From the NCBI GenBank assembly GCA_965261945.1, contig CBDHEF010000001.1:310001-374000 (forward strand): DNA of 64,000 nucleotides, in the 5' to 3' direction. Under the pieces are notes generated by a model. The model did no database searches. It was given only the letters and a program-made list of their open reading frames with translations, and was not told where the DNA came from. This document shows positions 31,996 through 40,614 of the stretch, in pieces. Each line of letters starts with the position of its first letter. Position 1 is the stretch's first letter. This stretch comes from VXOI01 sp965261945 (lineage in GTDB: Bacteria; Chloroflexota; Dehalococcoidia; Lucifugimonadales; UBA3495). The position numbers and the translations under genes are program-made.

Positions 31996-32871
31996 ATGGA
32001 ACTGATCCGCAGCCTGGTCTTCGTTCCCGGCAACCGGGACAATATGCTGGAGCGGGCGCGCTCTTTTGACGCTGACATCATCATGGTTGACCTGGAGGAC
32101 TCGGTGCCTCCCGGCGAAAAAGTTAACGCCCGCGACATGGCCCGCGAGTGGGCGCCTGCCCTCCACAGTGAGGGGAAGCGAGTCATGGTTCGGGTCAACT
32201 CGCTGGATACTGGCCTGACCCGGGCGGAGTTGGAAACGGTGGTATCTCCCGCGCTGTACGGCGTCAGCCTCGGCAAAGTCGAGTCGGTACGCGATGTTCG
32301 CACTCTCGACGGCCTGCTCGCCCCGCTGGAGGCCTCTGCGGGAATGGAAGTCGGCACACTGCGGATTATCCCGTGGATCGAGACTGCCAAGGCGGCATGG
32401 GACGCCCGCGCGATAGCCGAATCGTCGCGCCGGGTGGTTGCCATCGCCTTCGGGGCCGAGGACTTCACCAACGATATGGGCATCGAGCGCAGCGATACCG
32501 GGGAGGAGGTGGCTGTTCCCCGGGCGTGGGTTCCGGTTGCCGCCCGGGCCGGTGGGGTCGGCGCCCTCGACTCCCCCTTCGTCCGCTTCCGCGACCCCGA
32601 CGCCCTGCGGGAGGACGCCCGGCGGGCGCGAAGCATGGGCTACACCGGCAAGTTCGCCATTCATCCGGCACAGCTTGAGATTATCAACGAGACCTTCAGC
32701 CCATCGGCTGAGGAAATAGAGTACGCCCGCCGTGTAATGGAAGCATGGGACGCGGCAGAGTCAGGGGGGCGCGGCTCGCTGGCCCTGGACGGGCGGATGG
32801 TTGACGTGCCGGTGGTCAAGCGCGCCCAGAATCTGCTGGCCCTGGCTGAGGCCATCGGCAGGGCCGGTTGA
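31996..32871 (+). CDS. HpcH/HpaI-aldolase/CitE-family CoA lyase
   Basis: 291 residues from the ATG at 31996 (AGGTGA upstream). LIRSLVFVPGNRDNMLERA, ADIIMVDLEDSVPPGEK, VMVRVNSLDTG, VVAIAFGAEDFTNDMGIER and KFAIHPAQLEIINETFSPS are the CitE/malyl-CoA lyase blocks, with the Mg ligands in DLED and the FGAEDF region. It should cleave or form a beta-hydroxyacyl-CoA such as malyl-CoA or citramalyl-CoA. It is followed by folB without an obvious link. Confidence 0.87.
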   Translation: MELIRSLVFVPGNRDNMLERARSFDADIIMVDLEDSVPPGEKVNARDMAREWAPALHSEGKRVMVRVNSLDTGLTRAELETVVSPALYGVSLGKVESVRDVRTLDGLLAPLEASAGMEVGTLRIIPWIETAKAAWDARAIAESSRRVVAIAFGAEDFTNDMGIERSDTGEEVAVPRAWVPVAARAGGVGALDSPFVRFRDPDALREDARRARSMGYTGKFAIHPAQLEIINETFSPSAEEIEYARRVMEAWDAAESGGRGSLALDGRMVDVPVVKRAQNLLALAEAIGRAG

Positions 32872-32889
32872 CCATGAGCCGGTGGTTAA

Positions 32890-33270
32890 ATGACTGACCG
32901 GATAATACTGGAAGGGATGCAGTTCTACGGGTATCACGGCGTCAACCCCGAAGAACGTGTGCTGGGGCAGCGATATGTAGTGGACTTGACCGCCGACTTG
33001 GACCTGAGTCGGGCCGGAGCGTCGGACCGGCTGGAGGACACCGTCAGCTATTCCCACGTCTACCGGACTGTGCGGGCAGTGATGGAAGGCGAGCCGCGCA
33101 ACCTGCTGGAGTCAGCCGCTCAGGCCATCGCCGACCGGGTGCTGGCCGAGTTTCCCGTTGACTCTGTGTCAGTGACGGTCAAGAAACCCAGCCCGCCGGT
33201 GCGCGGTTCATCCATAAGTCTTGCCGCAGTCCAGATTCACCGTACCCGCCCTACTCAAGACTCCCAGTAG
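32890..33270 (+). CDS. folB: dihydroneopterin aldolase FolB
   Basis: 126 residues. IILEGMQFYGYHGVNPEERV (catalytic Tyr and Glu region), TVSYSHVYRTV, NLLESAAQAIADRVL and VTVKKPSPPVRGSSISLAAV are standard FolB blocks. It converts dihydroneopterin to 6-hydroxymethyldihydropterin in folate synthesis. FolK and FolP, the next steps, are encoded at 54159-55564 in this window. Confidence 0.92.
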   Translation: MTDRIILEGMQFYGYHGVNPEERVLGQRYVVDLTADLDLSRAGASDRLEDTVSYSHVYRTVRAVMEGEPRNLLESAAQAIADRVLAEFPVDSVSVTVKKPSPPVRGSSISLAAVQIHRTRPTQDSQ

Positions 33271-33289
33271 GGCCGCATAAGTGGGGAAT

Positions 33290-33871
33290 ATGAAAGTGCA
33301 CGATTACCACGACGGCAACCGTCAACTGCAAGACCGCTTCGATACTCGCAGGCTGGCCGAGCGGCTCAAGGACAGGGTGACCGAGACCATCGGAGACGAG
33401 GCAAGGGCCATTGTCGAGGAGGCGCGGATGTTTTTCCTCGCAACCTGCGACGACCGGGGATTGCCCACCTGCTCCTACAAGGGTGGCGATCCCGGCTTCG
33501 TGCGGGTGGTGGATGATAGGACGCTGGCCTTCCCCAACTACGACGGCAACGGCAAGTATCAGTCCATGGGCAACCTGCTGCGAAACCCCAACGTGGGCCT
33601 GCTGTTCGTGGACTTCGAGGGCAGCCAGCGCCTGCGGGTTCAGGGCGTGGCGCGTATTGAGGACGACGACGGACTGCTGGCCGAATACGCCGAGGCGCAG
33701 TTTATCGTCCGGGTCGAGGTCACGGAGGTCTACAAGAACTGCCCTCGTTACGTCCACAAGTACCGCTTCGTGGAGCCGTCGGAGTATGTCCCCCATGACG
33801 GACAAGAAACCCCGCAGCCGGCCTGGAAGAGCAGCGAGGAATTGAAGGACGCGCTGCCGCGCCAAGGGTAG
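33290..33871 (+). CDS. pyridoxamine 5'-phosphate oxidase-family FMN-binding protein
   Basis: 193 residues from the ATG at 33290. EEARMFFLATCDDRGLPTCS, GFVRVVDDRTLAFPNYDGNG, LLRNPNVGLLFVDFEG and LRVQGVARIEDDD form the split-barrel flavin fold of PNPOx-like proteins, resembling MSMEG_1061-type enzymes. The reaction is unknown; PLP synthesis is unlikely because key PNPOx C-terminal residues are not apparent. Convergent with the HD-domain gene, 4 bp apart. Confidence 0.8.
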   Translation: MKVHDYHDGNRQLQDRFDTRRLAERLKDRVTETIGDEARAIVEEARMFFLATCDDRGLPTCSYKGGDPGFVRVVDDRTLAFPNYDGNGKYQSMGNLLRNPNVGLLFVDFEGSQRLRVQGVARIEDDDGLLAEYAEAQFIVRVEVTEVYKNCPRYVHKYRFVEPSEYVPHDGQETPQPAWKSSEELKDALPRQG

Positions 33872-33875
33872 CAGG

Positions 33876-34457
33876 CTAACCGCCCTGTCCAGCCTCGCTG
33901 AACGGCTCCCGCGCGAAGATGCGCCGCACCATCGGCTCGAAGAACTCCAGGCGCAGCGACTCGTAGTCAGGGTCGAAGGACGACTGGTCCCAGCGGTGGC
34001 AGAAGTCCACCGTGTCCTGATACCACGGGTGGTCGCGGCAGGCGTCGCGGGCGTTGCGGTCGCCACCCGTATGGTGGGCGTAGTAGTAGCTCTGGAACAG
34101 GCCATGGCGCCGCACGATCCAGTAGGTCTTCTCGGAGACGTAGGGGCGCAGCACGGCGGCGGCCATTTCGCTGTGGTTGTACGGCGAGAGCAGGTCGCCG
34201 ATGTCGTGGAGCAGGGCAGCCACCACCATCTCCTCGTGGGCTCCGTCCCTGTATGCCCGCGTTGCGCTTTGCAGCGAATGCTCCAGCCGGTCAACCTTGT
34301 AGCCGGACAGAGATCCCGCCAGCCCCCGAAGCTGCTCCAGAACCCGGTCTGCCGTGCCTTCGGCGAACTTGGCCTCCAGGTGGTCCAGTAATTCGTAGTC
34401 TTCGCGGGTGCCTTCGGCCATGCTGGTGAAGGCCACCGTCTCGTTTGCGTCTGCCAT
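33876..34457 (-). CDS. HD-domain protein, PhnZ/MIOX-like oxygenase type
   Basis: 193 residues from the ATG at 34457 (GGGAG upstream). HSLQSATRAYRDGA, VVAALLHDIGDLLSPYNHSE, WIVRRHGLFQSYYYAHHTGG and DTVDFCHRWDQSSFDP give the His/Asp metal set of the mixed-valent di-iron HD oxygenases (PhnZ, myo-inositol oxygenase relatives) rather than a nucleotide phosphohydrolase. The substrate may be a small hydroxylated phosphonate or polyol; this is inferred from fold only. Divergent from the SDR gene. Confidence 0.78.
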   Translation of the reverse strand: MADANETVAFTSMAEGTREDYELLDHLEAKFAEGTADRVLEQLRGLAGSLSGYKVDRLEHSLQSATRAYRDGAHEEMVVAALLHDIGDLLSPYNHSEMAAAVLRPYVSEKTYWIVRRHGLFQSYYYAHHTGGDRNARDACRDHPWYQDTVDFCHRWDQSSFDPDYESLRLEFFEPMVRRIFAREPFSEAGQGG

Positions 34458-34560
34458 CGAGTCGCTCCCTCGTCCCGTCGCTGGGAGTGTAAAGTGGTGT
34501 AGCATCTACCCTGATTTTACCACCCCGGCGTTCGGGTCGGGTCGACTTGGGAGGGACCGG

Positions 34561-35448
34561 ATGGCTGACCGCAAAAGGCTGAACGGGAGGGTTGCCCTGA
34601 TTACCGGCGGAGGACGCGGTATCGGACGGGCCATCGCGCTGGCCTACGCTGGCGAGGGGGCTCGGTTGGCTCTGTCGGCCCGCACCGCCTCCGAGCTTGA
34701 GGAAACGGCTTGGCTCGTTACGGAACGATTCGGCAGTGATGTCATCACTGTGGTTGCCGATGTATCCAACCGTGAGCAGGTAAACGCCGCCGTAGCGCAG
34801 ACACTGGATCAATACGGCGTCATTGACGTGCTGGTCAACAATGCCGGGAACATCGGGCCGGTGGGCCGGGTGTGGGACAACGACCCCGAAGACTGGGCCA
34901 GCACCATCGCTGTGCATCTGATGGGGGTGTTCTACGGGTGCCGGGCGGTGTTGCCCTTGATGCTGCCGCGGGGACAGGGGCGCATCGTCAATATGTCGGG
35001 CGTCGGCGGCCCCAATATGTCCGCTTATGACGCGGCCAAGACCGGCATCGTCAACCTGACGGAGAACCTGGCCCTGGAACTGGCGGACACGTCTATAACC
35101 GTCAACGCGATCAGCCCCGGATCCATCCATACCCGGATGTGGGAGGAAACACGAGACCTGGCGCTGGCTATCGGAGACAGCGCCACCTACGAGCGTGGAG
35201 TGCAGGTGACCTCCGGTGAGGGGGCTTCCATAGAACGGGCAGCGGAGTTGGCGGTCTTTCTGGGCAGCGACGACTGCGGCAAGCTATCGGGTAGGCTCAT
35301 CCGCGCCTTCGCTGACAAGTTTGAGGAATTCCCAGGCTACGTTGAAGAGGTTATGGCGTCAGAAGCCTATCTTCTGCGCCGCGTGGACCCGGAGCGGCCA
35401 TTCCCAACGTCGCCGCCCTACCCGACACTGCCCGCAAACGGGCCGTAG
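34561..35448 (+). CDS. short-chain dehydrogenase/reductase
   Basis: 295 residues from the ATG at 34561 (GGGAGGG six bases upstream). Rossmann motif TGGGRGIG, NNAG, catalytic MSGVGGPNMSAYDAAKTG with Tyr-x3-Lys, and NAISPGSIHTRMW define a classical SDR. The C-terminus is longer than usual (VEEVMASEAYLLRRVDPERP). NAD(P)-linked alcohol/ketone oxidoreduction; the substrate is unknown. A thiolase-like gene follows on the same strand with its own promoter. Confidence 0.88.
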   Translation: MADRKRLNGRVALITGGGRGIGRAIALAYAGEGARLALSARTASELEETAWLVTERFGSDVITVVADVSNREQVNAAVAQTLDQYGVIDVLVNNAGNIGPVGRVWDNDPEDWASTIAVHLMGVFYGCRAVLPLMLPRGQGRIVNMSGVGGPNMSAYDAAKTGIVNLTENLALELADTSITVNAISPGSIHTRMWEETRDLALAIGDSATYERGVQVTSGEGASIERAAELAVFLGSDDCGKLSGRLIRAFADKFEEFPGYVEEVMASEAYLLRRVDPERPFPTSPPYPTLPANGP

Positions 35449-35462
35449 CCGCGCTTCCCCGC

Positions 35463-35491
35463 TTGTGGGGGCGGCGGTGGTGTTGTAGTAT
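35463..35491 (+). promoter_or_regulatory. putative promoter of the thiolase-like gene
   Basis: TTGTGG (35463-35468) and TAGTAT (35486-35491) with a 17-bp spacer, about 50 bp before the GTG start. Confidence 0.5.
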
Positions 35492-35544
35492 CTGGCCCAT
35501 CGGTTTCTGATTTTGATTTTACGCACAGGGTTTGGGGGGTTGCC

Positions 35545-36717
35545 GTGGCTTCTAACGGGTCCGCTGCGAGGGACATCGCTATCGTGGGAGTTGCAGAGTC
35601 GGACGTTATGGGAAACGTGCCCGGCAAGTCGTCGTTGCAGCACCACGCCGAGGCGGCGCACAACGCGCTGGACGATGCCGGTCTGAAGATGAGCGAAATT
35701 GACGGCATCCTGACCGCCGGTTTCTCGACGCTGGCGACGGCGGAGTATTTCGGCATTGAGCCGGTGTTCACCGACAGCACCTACGTTGGCGGGTCTTCCT
35801 TTGTGATTCACGTCGCCCACGCCATTGCGGCGATACGGGCCGGCTACTGCGAGACCGCGCTGATAACCCACGGTCAGGCTGGCCGCTCGACGCGGGTGCG
35901 CGTCCCCGCTGACGGGAATTTGCCCGCCGCCCAGTACGAGGCCCCCTACGGCATCATTGGCGCGCCCGTCAATTATTCCTTGGCCTGCACCCGCTATATG
36001 CACGAATATGGCGAAGACAAGACCCGGCAGGGCATGGCCGAGGTCGCCGTTGCCACCCGCAAGTGGGCCAACCTGAACCCCGTGGCCCAGATGCACGACA
36101 CTCCGATGAGCTTCGACGACTACCACAACTCCCGCTGGGTGTCATGGCCCTTCCACCTGCTGGACTGCTGCCTGGTCACCGACAGCGGCGCGGCAGTCAT
36201 CGTGACCACGGCGGAGCGGGCCGCCGGTTGCCGCAAGCAGCCGGTCTGGGTGCTGGGCGGCGGCGAGTCCCACGACCACAACATCATCAGCCAGATGCCT
36301 TCCTACACCATCACGCCCGCGAGGGAGTCGGGGCCACGGGCCATGGCCCGTGCCGGACTGACCCACGACGACCTGGAGCTGGCGATGATCTACGACTCCT
36401 TCACCTACACCGTGATGGTGACCCTGGAATCGCTGGGCTTCTGCGGACGCGGAGAGGCGGCGGACTTTGTGGCCAACCAGCGCACCGCTCCCGGCGGAGA
36501 CTTCCCGCTGAACACCAGCGGCGGCGGCCTGTCCTACACCCACCCGGGAATGTACGGTATCTTCCTGCTGGTGGAAGCCGTCCGGCAGCTCCGGGGCGAG
36601 GGCGAAGAACGCCAGGTGATGAGCAGGCGCTCACCCGGCGAGGCAGCCAAGACCGCCATCGTAAACGGCACCGGCGGTTCCCTATCCTCCACAGGGACCG
36701 TGTTGCTGGCTACCTAG
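35545..36717 (+). CDS. thiolase-fold protein lacking the usual nucleophilic cysteine
   Basis: 390 residues, GTG start at 35545. The fold is that of SCP-x-type thiolases and lipid-transfer proteins: ALDDAGLKMSEIDGILTAG, AAIRAGYCETALITHGQ, MIYDSFTYTVMVTLESLGFC, NTSGGGLSYTHPGMYG. The region that normally carries the acyl-accepting Cys reads STYVGGSSFVIHVAHA, with no Cys. Catalytic thiolysis is therefore doubtful; such proteins often work with a DUF35/OB-fold partner, not seen nearby. A role in CoA-ester carbon metabolism is inferred. Confidence 0.82.
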   Translation: MASNGSAARDIAIVGVAESDVMGNVPGKSSLQHHAEAAHNALDDAGLKMSEIDGILTAGFSTLATAEYFGIEPVFTDSTYVGGSSFVIHVAHAIAAIRAGYCETALITHGQAGRSTRVRVPADGNLPAAQYEAPYGIIGAPVNYSLACTRYMHEYGEDKTRQGMAEVAVATRKWANLNPVAQMHDTPMSFDDYHNSRWVSWPFHLLDCCLVTDSGAAVIVTTAERAAGCRKQPVWVLGGGESHDHNIISQMPSYTITPARESGPRAMARAGLTHDDLELAMIYDSFTYTVMVTLESLGFCGRGEAADFVANQRTAPGGDFPLNTSGGGLSYTHPGMYGIFLLVEAVRQLRGEGEERQVMSRRSPGEAAKTAIVNGTGGSLSSTGTVLLAT

Positions 36718-36826
36718 CCCTCGTGCGCTTTACCACCAATTCACGCCCCGGCGCCTGCCGGGGCTTTACTGTGGCATCCAGTTGACAGAACAAAGATCTG
36801 GTCAAATTCTGAAATTCCTCCAATCG

Positions 36827-36854
36827 TTTGAGTGGTCGCGCAGTGTGCTAGTAT
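36827..36854 (+). promoter_or_regulatory. putative promoter of the xer gene
   Basis: TTTGAG (36827-36832) and TAGTAT (36849-36854) with 16 bp between. A TTGACA at 36782-36787 lies further up. The 216-bp gap 36718-36933 otherwise shows nothing clear. Confidence 0.4.
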
Positions 36855-36933
36855 CCCCGTCAAGTACTGGACAAGCATCGCCCCAATGATGATTTGTTCA
36901 TCTGTTTTACGCTTCGGCGAAAGGATACTGACT

Positions 36934-37854
36934 ATGGATCGTACTGTGTCTTCTTTTCTTCAACACCTCATCGTGGAGAAGGGGTTCTCCCAGAACACAA
37001 GCTCCGCCTACCGGAACGACCTGTCTCAATTCGCGGAATTCCTGCAACAGAACGGCGTCGGCGGGGGCAAGGGTTCAGATTCGGTCGACTGGACTGCGGT
37101 GGACATAGACACGCTGAACCACTACATCACCGACCTAAGGGAACGGAAGGGATACCGCAACGCCACGTCCGCCCGCAAGGTCGCCTCGGTCAAGTCCTTC
37201 TTCGGATTCCTCGCGGAAAACGCCATCATCACGGAAGACCCCACGGAGTCGCTGGGCACGCCCAAGGTGGGCCGCTCCCTTCCCAAGTACCTGAGCGAGG
37301 AGGAAGTGGGCCGCCTGCTGGACGAAGGATACAAACCTGCCACCAACGAGGGACAGCGGGACGCCGTGATGATGGAACTGCTCTACGCCACCGGGCTGCG
37401 GGTCGGCGAGCTGGTATCGCTGAACGTCGGCGACGTGAACGCCGAGGAGTCCTACGTCCGTTGCCTGGGCAAAGGCTCCAAGGAACGCATCGTGCACCTG
37501 TACCCCAAGGCGTTGCAGGAACTCAAAAAATATATGAAGCAGTCCCGCCTGGTGATGCTGGGCAAGCGCAAGGACGAGCAGGCCCTGTTCGTTAACCACC
37601 GGGGCGAGCGCCTGACTCGTCAGTGGGTCTGGTCGGTACTCAAGAACTATGCCCAATCCGCCGGCATAAAGTCCAGCATCACGCCCCACACCCTGCGCCA
37701 CAGCTTCGCCACGCATCTCCTGCAAAACGGCGCGTCCCTGCGCCATGTGCAGGAATTGCTGGGTCATTCCAGCATTTCCACCACGCAGGTATACACCCAC
37801 CTGACCAGCCCCTACGTGCGGGAGGAATACGAAAAGAGCCACCCCCGCGCCTGA
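36934..37854 (+). CDS. xerD: XerC/XerD-type tyrosine recombinase
   Basis: 306 residues from the ATG at 36934 (AAAGGAT upstream), the Xer length. The N-terminal SAM-like domain has FLQHLIVEKGFSQNTSSAYR. Catalytic residues are in place: Arg in ATGLRVGELVSL, Lys in GKGSKERIVHL, HTLRHSFATHLLQNGA (His-x2-Arg), LGHSSISTTQVYTH (His and Tyr). It most likely resolves chromosome dimers at dif; XerD or a single Xer is possible. No dif-like 28-bp site was found nearby. Confidence 0.9.
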   Translation: MDRTVSSFLQHLIVEKGFSQNTSSAYRNDLSQFAEFLQQNGVGGGKGSDSVDWTAVDIDTLNHYITDLRERKGYRNATSARKVASVKSFFGFLAENAIITEDPTESLGTPKVGRSLPKYLSEEEVGRLLDEGYKPATNEGQRDAVMMELLYATGLRVGELVSLNVGDVNAEESYVRCLGKGSKERIVHLYPKALQELKKYMKQSRLVMLGKRKDEQALFVNHRGERLTRQWVWSVLKNYAQSAGIKSSITPHTLRHSFATHLLQNGASLRHVQELLGHSSISTTQVYTHLTSPYVREEYEKSHPRA

Positions 37855-38025
37855 CGTGGAATGGGGGGGAACCCCGAGATACAATCGGTCTGCCCCGCCA
37901 ATGCTGCGGGGCATTCTCTTCGGACGCACCGGGCGACTGCGAATACCCTGGGTTCGCCGCCTTGCTGGGCATTACGAATTCATTGAAGGGACCTCAACCG
38001 CGCACTGCCTTTTTCCGCCGATTGC

Positions 38026-38034
38026 TGATATAGT
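38026..38034 (+). promoter_or_regulatory. extended -10 promoter before the small membrane protein/uvrC
   Basis: TGATATAGT is an extended -10 (TG-N-TATAGT) about 90 bp upstream of the next start. No -35 is obvious, as usual for extended -10 promoters. Confidence 0.45.
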
Positions 38035-38124
38035 TGAATTCTGAAAAAGGAAAATTGAGCCGGACTGCCCCCCACCTGGGCGCGAGCATCCGGCCTGCAC
38101 GACCTCACCATGGAGGTGCATCTC

Positions 38125-38499
38125 ATGGCCGGTAAGGCTCGCCGGGCCGCGGCCCGGCAAGGTGAACTGAGCCGCCGAAGGAAGAGGGGCCAGCGCGGCC
38201 CCAGCGGCATCCCTGCGTCCCTCGCCCAAGACCAGCAGGATAACGGCAGGCCGGTTGCGGTGTCGGCGGGAGCCGCCGAGGATGCCGAAACTCCGGCGAA
38301 TGCCGTGCAACAGGCCCAACCCGCCGTTGCGACTGCGGCCCGTCCGTCCTCAAGGGCCGCGACACTGCCCGGGGGGCAGGGCCGGCTGCGGGGCGAGCGG
38401 CCCGCCGCCTACAACTACGTGGGATCCGAGTTGCGGCGCATCGGTGTGCTGGCGACTGCGGTAATCGCTGCTTTGATCGTTCTGTCTTTCGTCATCTGA
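38125..38499 (+). CDS. small basic protein with C-terminal membrane anchor
   Basis: 124 residues from the ATG at 38125, with GGAGGTG seven bases upstream. The N-terminus AGKARRAAARQGELSRRRKR is very basic, the middle is low-complexity Ala/Gln/Pro, and the C-terminus ELRRIGVLATAVIAALIVLS is one membrane helix, so it is tail-anchored with a cytoplasmic basic domain. It lies 22 bp before uvrC. I do not recognise a function; the basic part could bind nucleic acid or ribosomes. Confidence 0.7.
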   Translation: MAGKARRAAARQGELSRRRKRGQRGPSGIPASLAQDQQDNGRPVAVSAGAAEDAETPANAVQQAQPAVATAARPSSRAATLPGGQGRLRGERPAAYNYVGSELRRIGVLATAVIAALIVLSFVI

Positions 38500-38521
38500 A
38501 ACCTAGCGGGCGCGAAGTGCC

Positions 38522-40411
38522 ATGCCCCTGCCCCTGATCCAGCAACGGCTTGAGGCCACCCCAGAGCGTCCCGGCGTCTACATGATGAAAGACGTTCGGG
38601 GTACGGTGCTGTACGTCGGCAAGGCCAGTGTGCTGCGCAACCGGCTCCGCTCCTACTTCGGCTCGCCGTCCAATCAGCCCAACAAGACGCGGCGCCTGAT
38701 GGGTCACGTCCACGATTTCGAGTACATCGTCACCGACTCGGAAGCCGACGCGCTGATACTGGAAAACACGCTGATCAAGCGGTACAAGCCCCGGTACAAC
38801 GCCAGGCTCAAAGACGACAAGACTTATCCCTACCTCAAGATAGACCTGAACGAGGACTTCCCCCGGGTCTACATAACCCGGAGGGTGGCCAAGGATGGCG
38901 CGCGCTACTTCGGTCCCTTCGCCACCGCCAACACCGTGCGCAAATCCATGGACCTGGTGAAGCGGCTCTTCCCCTACCGCTCCTGCACCAAGACCATAAC
39001 CGGGAACGACCCCCGACCCTGCCTTGAGTATTATATCAACCGGTGCGTGGCGCCCTGCACCGGCTTCTCCAGCCGCGAGGAATACGCCAAGGTCATAGAC
39101 CAGGTCATCATGTTCATGGAGGGCGACACCGACTCCGTCACCAATGACCTGGAAGAGAACATGAACCTGGCCGCCGAGCGATTGGAGTTCGAACGGGCGG
39201 CGGTGTTGCGGGACCGGATCAAGGCGGTGGAGCGCGTGGCCGAGGAGCGGCGCATCAAGGTTGACTCCAACCCGGCCGCCGGCGGCAATCACTCCTGGCA
39301 GGCCGGCATGGACGTAATCGCCGTAGCCCAGGGTTCCGCCGAGGCTTGGGTCGAGGTTTTCTTCGTCCGCAAGGGCAAACTCATTGGCCGCGAGCACTTC
39401 TTCATGGAGGGAGCGCAGGACGACTCTGCCGGCGTGGTCATTGGTCAGTTCATCAAGCAGTTCTACAGTTCGGCCCTGACCATCCCGCCCAGGATAGTAA
39501 CGCAGCACCCCGTTGAGGACCAGGAGGTGGTGACGGAATGGCTGCGCGGCCTGCGCGGCGGCGCGGTGCAATTGCTGTGGCCCCAGCGGGGAGTGAACCG
39601 GCAACTGGTGGAGTCGGTGGCAGACAACGCCCGTCAGGGTCTGGCCCAGCACCGCATCAAGTGGCTGGACAACCGTGACATCATCCAGCAGGCGAGGGCG
39701 GAGCTGGAGGAGGAACTCTCCTTGCCCCTGCCGCTGCGCCGGATGGAGTGCTACGACATATCGCACATACAGGGCAGCAACTCCGTGGGCAGCATGGTGG
39801 TATTCGAGGAAGGCCAGCCCAAGCGCTCCCAGTACCGCCGCTTCAAGGTAAAGACCGTGGAGGGAGTGGACGACTTCGAGAGTATGCGAGAAGTGCTGCG
39901 TCGCCGCTTCAAGCGCATGGCGGCGGCCCGCAACACTGCCGGCGACGGGGAGAACGCGGCCGCCGCCGCCGATACCGGCTGGGCCGCCGTCCCCGACCTG
40001 GTGCTGATCGACGGCGGCAAGGGACAGCTCTCGGCGGCGCTGGAGGTCATGCTGGAGCTGGGACTGGACGACATCCCCCTGGCGTCTCTGGCCAAAGAGA
40101 ACGAATGGCTTTTCGTGCCGCACACGCCGGAGCCGATCATCCTGCCCCGCACTTCCCAGGCCCTCTATCTTGTGCAGCGTATGCGCGACGAAGCCCACCG
40201 CTTCGCCATCACCTACCATCGCAACCTGCGCAGCAAGAGCAGCCTTGGCTCGCCAATTGACTTGGTCAGCGGCATCGGCCCGAAGCGGAAGCGAATGCTG
40301 ATGCGGCGCTTCGGTTCCCTCAAGGGCATCAAGGAAGCGGCGGTGGACGAGATAGCCGCTGTCCCTGGTATGACTCGCTCCCTGGCAATTCGCCTCAAGC
40401 AGACCATCTAA
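38522..40411 (+). CDS. uvrC: excinuclease ABC subunit C
   Basis: 629 residues. GIY-YIG domain at the N-terminus (RPGVYMMKDVRGTVLYVGKA), ENTLIKRYKPRYNARLKDDK, the RCVAPC cysteine block, a UVR motif (DLEENMNLAAERLEFERAAV), the RNase H-like domain (RMECYDISHIQGSNSVGSMV; DLVLIDGGKGQL) and C-terminal helix-hairpin-helix units (VSGIGPKRKRMLMRRFGSLK). It makes both incisions in nucleotide excision repair with UvrAB. ATG at 38522. Confidence 0.96.
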   Translation: MPLPLIQQRLEATPERPGVYMMKDVRGTVLYVGKASVLRNRLRSYFGSPSNQPNKTRRLMGHVHDFEYIVTDSEADALILENTLIKRYKPRYNARLKDDKTYPYLKIDLNEDFPRVYITRRVAKDGARYFGPFATANTVRKSMDLVKRLFPYRSCTKTITGNDPRPCLEYYINRCVAPCTGFSSREEYAKVIDQVIMFMEGDTDSVTNDLEENMNLAAERLEFERAAVLRDRIKAVERVAEERRIKVDSNPAAGGNHSWQAGMDVIAVAQGSAEAWVEVFFVRKGKLIGREHFFMEGAQDDSAGVVIGQFIKQFYSSALTIPPRIVTQHPVEDQEVVTEWLRGLRGGAVQLLWPQRGVNRQLVESVADNARQGLAQHRIKWLDNRDIIQQARAELEEELSLPLPLRRMECYDISHIQGSNSVGSMVVFEEGQPKRSQYRRFKVKTVEGVDDFESMREVLRRRFKRMAAARNTAGDGENAAAAADTGWAAVPDLVLIDGGKGQLSAALEVMLELGLDDIPLASLAKENEWLFVPHTPEPIILPRTSQALYLVQRMRDEAHRFAITYHRNLRSKSSLGSPIDLVSGIGPKRKRMLMRRFGSLKGIKEAAVDEIAAVPGMTRSLAIRLKQTI

Positions 40412-40543
40412 CCGTCCCGCCTAACCGTCCCGCGCTCAGTTGCACTTATGCAGGGATAAAGAAACACTCGCTCCCCAGACCCTGCCTGCGACACCCGGCG
40501 GAAATTCCCCGAAGGGGAAATTTGTAACGCGGGCAATTTTGGC

Positions 40544-40574
40544 TTGACTAATGCCAGTGAGTTGCGTGTATGCT
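40544..40574 (+). promoter_or_regulatory. putative promoter before the 224-residue gene
   Basis: TTGACT at 40544-40549 is followed after 17 bp by TGTATG or after 19 bp by TATGCT. Upstream at 40500-40523 lies an imperfect hairpin (AATTCCCC GAA GGGGAAATT) that could end uvrC transcription, although no U-run follows. Confidence 0.45.
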
Positions 40575-40614
40575 TGTTATGGCGTCTCACACTCGCAAAG
40601 GTCATGGGTAAGAG

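Noticed and set aside
38492..40219. A 575-residue minus-strand frame opposite uvrC
   Set aside because: Antisense shadow; uvrC has all domains on the plus strand.
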